Assembly: GCA_964514415.1 (NCBI GenBank) | Contig: CAZEQL010000027.1 | Span: forward strand, 1 to 15,660 | Direction: 5' to 3' | Length of the DNA: 15,660 nt | Source of the DNA: CAZEQL01 sp964514415 | Lineage (GTDB): Bacteria > Chloroflexota > Dehalococcoidia > GIF9 > AB-539-J10 | In this document: piece by piece, positions 13,029-15,660 of the stretch | Layout of the letters: each line of letters opens with the position of its first letter | Numbering within the stretch: the first letter of the stretch is position 1 | Program-made: the position numbers and the translations under genes | The notes under the pieces: model-generated | What the model was told of the DNA's origin: nothing | The model's input: only the letters and a program-made list of their open reading frames with translations | Databases searched by the model: none

Positions 13029-14285
13029 ATGGAGCCGAAGCAAAAGAAGGGGATTTACTATGGGTGGTGGATTGTTATAGCGGTCTTTTTCTTGTTGGTC
13101 TTATCCTATGGAATCAGGCAATCTTTTGGGATATATCTCAAGCCTTTATGTCTGGAATTCGAGTGGGGTAGAGGTCTAACAGCGGGTTTGTTCTCTGCTT
13201 TCCATATAGTATATGGCATAGGCGCTTTTGTTATGGGCACATTGACTGACCGCTATGGACCAAGAAAAGTTTGCTCTCTAGGGGCCGTATTACTTGGTGT
13301 GGGATTATTAATCGCCAGCCAAACCACTCAGGGGTGGCAACTTTATCTAAGCTATTCCATTCTCGTAGGTTTTGGAGTGGGGGCAATGTATGTTCCTGGT
13401 ACTGCCACAGTAGCAAAATTCTTCGTAAAGAGGCGAGGTGTATCTATGGCTATTGCCGCAGCAGGGTTTGGAATAGGCACCCTCATTCTGAACCCACTTT
13501 CAGAACTCTGGGTTATCTCCTATGGTTGGAGGATGGCTTTTATCATAAGTGCAGCATTAATTATAGTCATTGGCACTCCCATAGCTGCTATAGTTTTACG
13601 TCGCTCCCCTGAGGAGATTGGGCTTCTCCCCGATGGGATGGAGAAACCAATTGAAGCACCAAAGGAAGATTCATCCACTACTACAGAGGTAACATATACT
13701 GCCAGGGAGGCGATGAAGATACCTCGTTTCTGGATATTATTGGCTACTTATGCCTTACTGGTTTTTGTCGTGATGTCAGTAATAAACCATGTATATTCTC
13801 TTGCCACAGACACAGGTATTGCAAGAGAAGCTGCTGCTACAGCGGTGGGATTTATAGGACTAGGAACAATAGCGGGCATGCTGGGATTCGGAGTGATTGG
13901 CGACCGCTGGGGCAGGAGGTACTGCATAATGGCATCTGGCGTCGGGATAGCACTCTGCATACTTTGGCTTAGCAAAATAAACACTGTAGGCATGTTCAGT
14001 GCGTGGGCGATAGTTTATGGCTTCTTCTGGGGAGGCTTCCCTATGTCCATCGCAGGGTTGGTCGCTGATTTATTTGGGCGGAAGTCAACAGGCACACTGC
14101 TGGGACTATGTACCGTCGCTACAGGAGTAACAGGGGCAATAGGTCCTTGGCTCACAGGTTACATCTTCGATATTACCGGTAGCTACGCTCCGGCATTCCC
14201 TATATTTATCGGATTTGCCCTCGCGGCTACGATATGTGCCTTTTTCCTCCACACCAAACCTGTGGAATTGAAAGCCGCTAAATAG
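13029..14285 (+). CDS. Major facilitator transporter, oxalate/formate or monocarboxylate type
   Basis: The 418-residue protein starts KKGIYYGWWIVIAVFFLLV, the opening seen in the oxalate-formate antiporter and monocarboxylate transporter families. About twelve hydrophobic segments can be counted, with a longer charged loop (about 200-225) between halves. Motif A is visible after helix 2 as GTLTDRYGPRK (about 71-81), with a second version GDRWGRR near 288 in the second half. It would sit in the inner membrane and move a small organic anion, probably a carboxylate; the substrate cannot be read from sequence. AGGAGG precedes the ATG by nine bases. It lies 28 bp after Fe-S paralog 1 and 142 bp before paralog 2, which suggests uptake of the substrate those proteins help oxidise. 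Confidence 0.88.
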   Translation: MEPKQKKGIYYGWWIVIAVFFLLVLSYGIRQSFGIYLKPLCLEFEWGRGLTAGLFSAFHIVYGIGAFVMGTLTDRYGPRKVCSLGAVLLGVGLLIASQTTQGWQLYLSYSILVGFGVGAMYVPGTATVAKFFVKRRGVSMAIAAAGFGIGTLILNPLSELWVISYGWRMAFIISAALIIVIGTPIAAIVLRRSPEEIGLLPDGMEKPIEAPKEDSSTTTEVTYTAREAMKIPRFWILLATYALLVFVVMSVINHVYSLATDTGIAREAAATAVGFIGLGTIAGMLGFGVIGDRWGRRYCIMASGVGIALCILWLSKINTVGMFSAWAIVYGFFWGGFPMSIAGLVADLFGRKSTGTLLGLCTVATGVTGAIGPWLTGYIFDITGSYAPAFPIFIGFALAATICAFFLHTKPVELKAAK

Positions 14286-14427
14286 ATTACAGACGTTTTA
14301 TGCTTTCAGCCCCCAGCTCAACAGGGCTTCCCTTTTTGTTCTCTCCGCCTTTATGTGTTAAATTGCGCTGGAAAGGGGATTCCCCAGAATATTCGCGTCA
14401 AAGTAATTTGTGGGAGGGTAATCAGAA
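14286..14427. other. Gap between transporter and second Fe-S gene
   Basis: This 142-bp gap holds a weak hairpin, AGCCC (14309-14313) pairing with GGGCT across an eleven-base loop, followed by a few T's; it might slow polymerase but the stem is short. GGGAGG at 14412-14417 is the ribosome binding site of the second Fe-S gene. I see no clear promoter, so readthrough from upstream is plausible. Confidence 0.4.
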
Positions 14428-15570
14428 ATGGGAGTAATGGAAATAGCAGCGGCAATTGACCAGATAGATTCCTGTATTGAGTGTGATGCTTGCCTTGATG
14501 CTTGCCAAACCTATGAAGCAACTCAGAAGGAAATGTTCTCCCCCAAAGACAGACTCCAAGCTGCCAGAAAGGTATTTCAACAAGAGGAGATTACTCCTGA
14601 GATAGTGGATAGCATCTACAGTTGCATGAATTGCGAGCGGTGCAATCTGGAATGCCCTGTGGAGATAGATATCTCAGGAGTGATATGGAGAGCTCAAGTT
14701 GAGTTAGTGAAGAAGGGGATAGGACCTTTAGAAACACCAAATAAAGTGATGGAAGGAATTAAAAAACTCGGTAACACTGTCTTTGGCGACCCGGCCAAAA
14801 GATGGGAGTGGCTACCGGAGGAATTCCCCAAAAGAGAATCAGATACGTTGTTTTTTGTGGGTTGCGTTCCCTGCTATCTAGTTCCCCAAGTTGCCCGATC
14901 CTCATATCTAGTGCTTAAGGAATTAGGCGTGGATTTTATGATGCTGCAGGACGAGGGCTGCTGCGGGCACTATTTCTATAATTTGGGCAGGCTGGACCTG
15001 GCTCAGGAAAGTTTTGAGAAAGGTAGGGAGAGATTCAAGAAGTTAGGTATTAAGAGGATAATTACTGATTGCCCTGGCTGCCAGCGCGCTTTTGATATCC
15101 TAACCCCCGAGTTGGCGGGAGGGGAGAATAATTTTGAAGTGCTAAACTTGCTTCAAATACTACCTGAATTGTTGAAAGAAAGAGGTGCGACACCAGAGGC
15201 AACGCCAGACAAGGAGTCGGAAGCTACTTACTTCGACCCCTGTGTATTCAGGGTGATGGGAAAACACATTTATGATGAACCCAGAGAGATGCTAAATCTA
15301 TGTGGAGTAAATTGGGTAGAGATGGATGAGAATAGGGAGCACAATCTTTGCTGTGGGGCAGGCGGTGGTATCGCCACAACATTCAGACAACTCTCTATAG
15401 AAGTGGGTGCTAGATTTCTGGATAAGGTTAAAACGAGAGAGATACTAACTTCCTGCCCTGCCTGTCTCTTGCGGCTAAATTATAATGCTAAGAAGAGAGA
15501 AAAGGACAAGAAGGCATTCTATATAACTGAAGCTGTTCTGGATTTCTTAAAACACTCACACCCGAGCTAG
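14428..15570 (+). CDS. Fe-S protein with two 4Fe-4S sites and two CCG domains, paralog 2
   Basis: The 380-residue protein is a clear paralog of the product at 11873-13000: the same two 4Fe-4S motifs (C16-C19-C22-C26 and C66-C69-C72-C76), then two CCG domains, with long shared blocks such as DPAKRW and LPEEFPKRESDTL. Its second CCG site reads LCCGAGGG, the canonical form, unlike paralog 1. It should therefore bind the full set of clusters and pass electrons in a soluble complex. No flavoprotein or membrane partner gene is in the window; one could lie to the right. GGGAGG lies ten bases before the ATG at 14428; an ATG three codons on is a second choice. Gene order Fe-S, transporter, Fe-S suggests duplication around the transporter. 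Confidence 0.9.
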   Translation: MGVMEIAAAIDQIDSCIECDACLDACQTYEATQKEMFSPKDRLQAARKVFQQEEITPEIVDSIYSCMNCERCNLECPVEIDISGVIWRAQVELVKKGIGPLETPNKVMEGIKKLGNTVFGDPAKRWEWLPEEFPKRESDTLFFVGCVPCYLVPQVARSSYLVLKELGVDFMMLQDEGCCGHYFYNLGRLDLAQESFEKGRERFKKLGIKRIITDCPGCQRAFDILTPELAGGENNFEVLNLLQILPELLKERGATPEATPDKESEATYFDPCVFRVMGKHIYDEPREMLNLCGVNWVEMDENREHNLCCGAGGGIATTFRQLSIEVGARFLDKVKTREILTSCPACLLRLNYNAKKREKDKKAFYITEAVLDFLKHSHPS

Positions 15571-15632
15571 CCTGACTGCTTTGGGAGTTTTTTCGGTAGC
15601 AGATACGCATTGTTCAGTTAAAAATCCGACAG

Positions 15633-15649
15633 TCCATATAAAATATGGA
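15633..15649. promoter_or_regulatory. Small palindrome near right edge
   Basis: TCCATAT (15633-15639) pairs with ATATGGA (15643-15649) over a three-base AAA spacer. It could be an operator for a gene to the right of the window; no promoter hexamers are clear. Confidence 0.3.
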
Positions 15650-15660
15650 TATGTTAAATG

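Overview
The window looks like a chromosomal segment of an anaerobic, probably uncultivated bacterium. The pairing of a short MetE-like protein with HdrD/GlpC-type Fe-S proteins, together with dispersed repeats of the TGTCATTGCGAG type, fits Dehalococcoidia/Chloroflexota-like genomes. This assignment is inference; no rRNA or marker gene is present.

Region 1 (1-4293, all minus strand) is metabolic. From right to left it holds a Nudix hydrolase, 5'-methylthioadenosine phosphorylase (mtnP), a short MetE-like methyltransferase, a tightly overlapping three-gene unit (cysteine-rich DUF6485-type protein, a 31-residue very basic peptide, a THEP1-type NTPase), and the first 80 codons of a carbon-nitrogen hydrolase running off the left edge. 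Intergenic gaps around the MetE-like gene carry dispersed repeats.

Region 2 (4443-9600) is an accessory block. A Phd/PIN toxin-antitoxin pair (minus) lies between two 58-bp direct repeats. It is followed by a plus-strand restriction-modification operon: a 71-residue ribbon-helix-helix protein, an 810-residue nuclease-methyltransferase fusion and a specificity subunit. The operon promoter carries a striking double dyad over its -10 element, so the ribbon-helix-helix protein is the obvious candidate autoregulator. No HsdR helicase is present, so the system resembles BcgI-like fused systems rather than classical type I.

Region 3 (9738-11849, minus) returns to housekeeping-type genes: an uncharacterised helical protein, an FmdB-type zinc ribbon and mtnA, the enzyme acting directly after MtnP in the methylthioadenosine salvage pathway. 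The same 50-bp cruciform-forming repeat sits just past the 3' end of both mtnP and mtnA.

Region 4 (11873-15570, plus) starts divergently from mtnA across only 23 bp, with overlapping -10 elements on the two strands. It encodes two paralogous Fe-S proteins (two 4Fe-4S sites plus two CCG domains each) flanking a major facilitator transporter, probably a carboxylate uptake and oxidation or electron-transfer cluster whose flavoprotein partner is not in view.

I see no tRNA, rRNA, CRISPR array or transposase gene. The accessory block's gene control (double operator, translational coupling, direct repeats) is the most unusual part.
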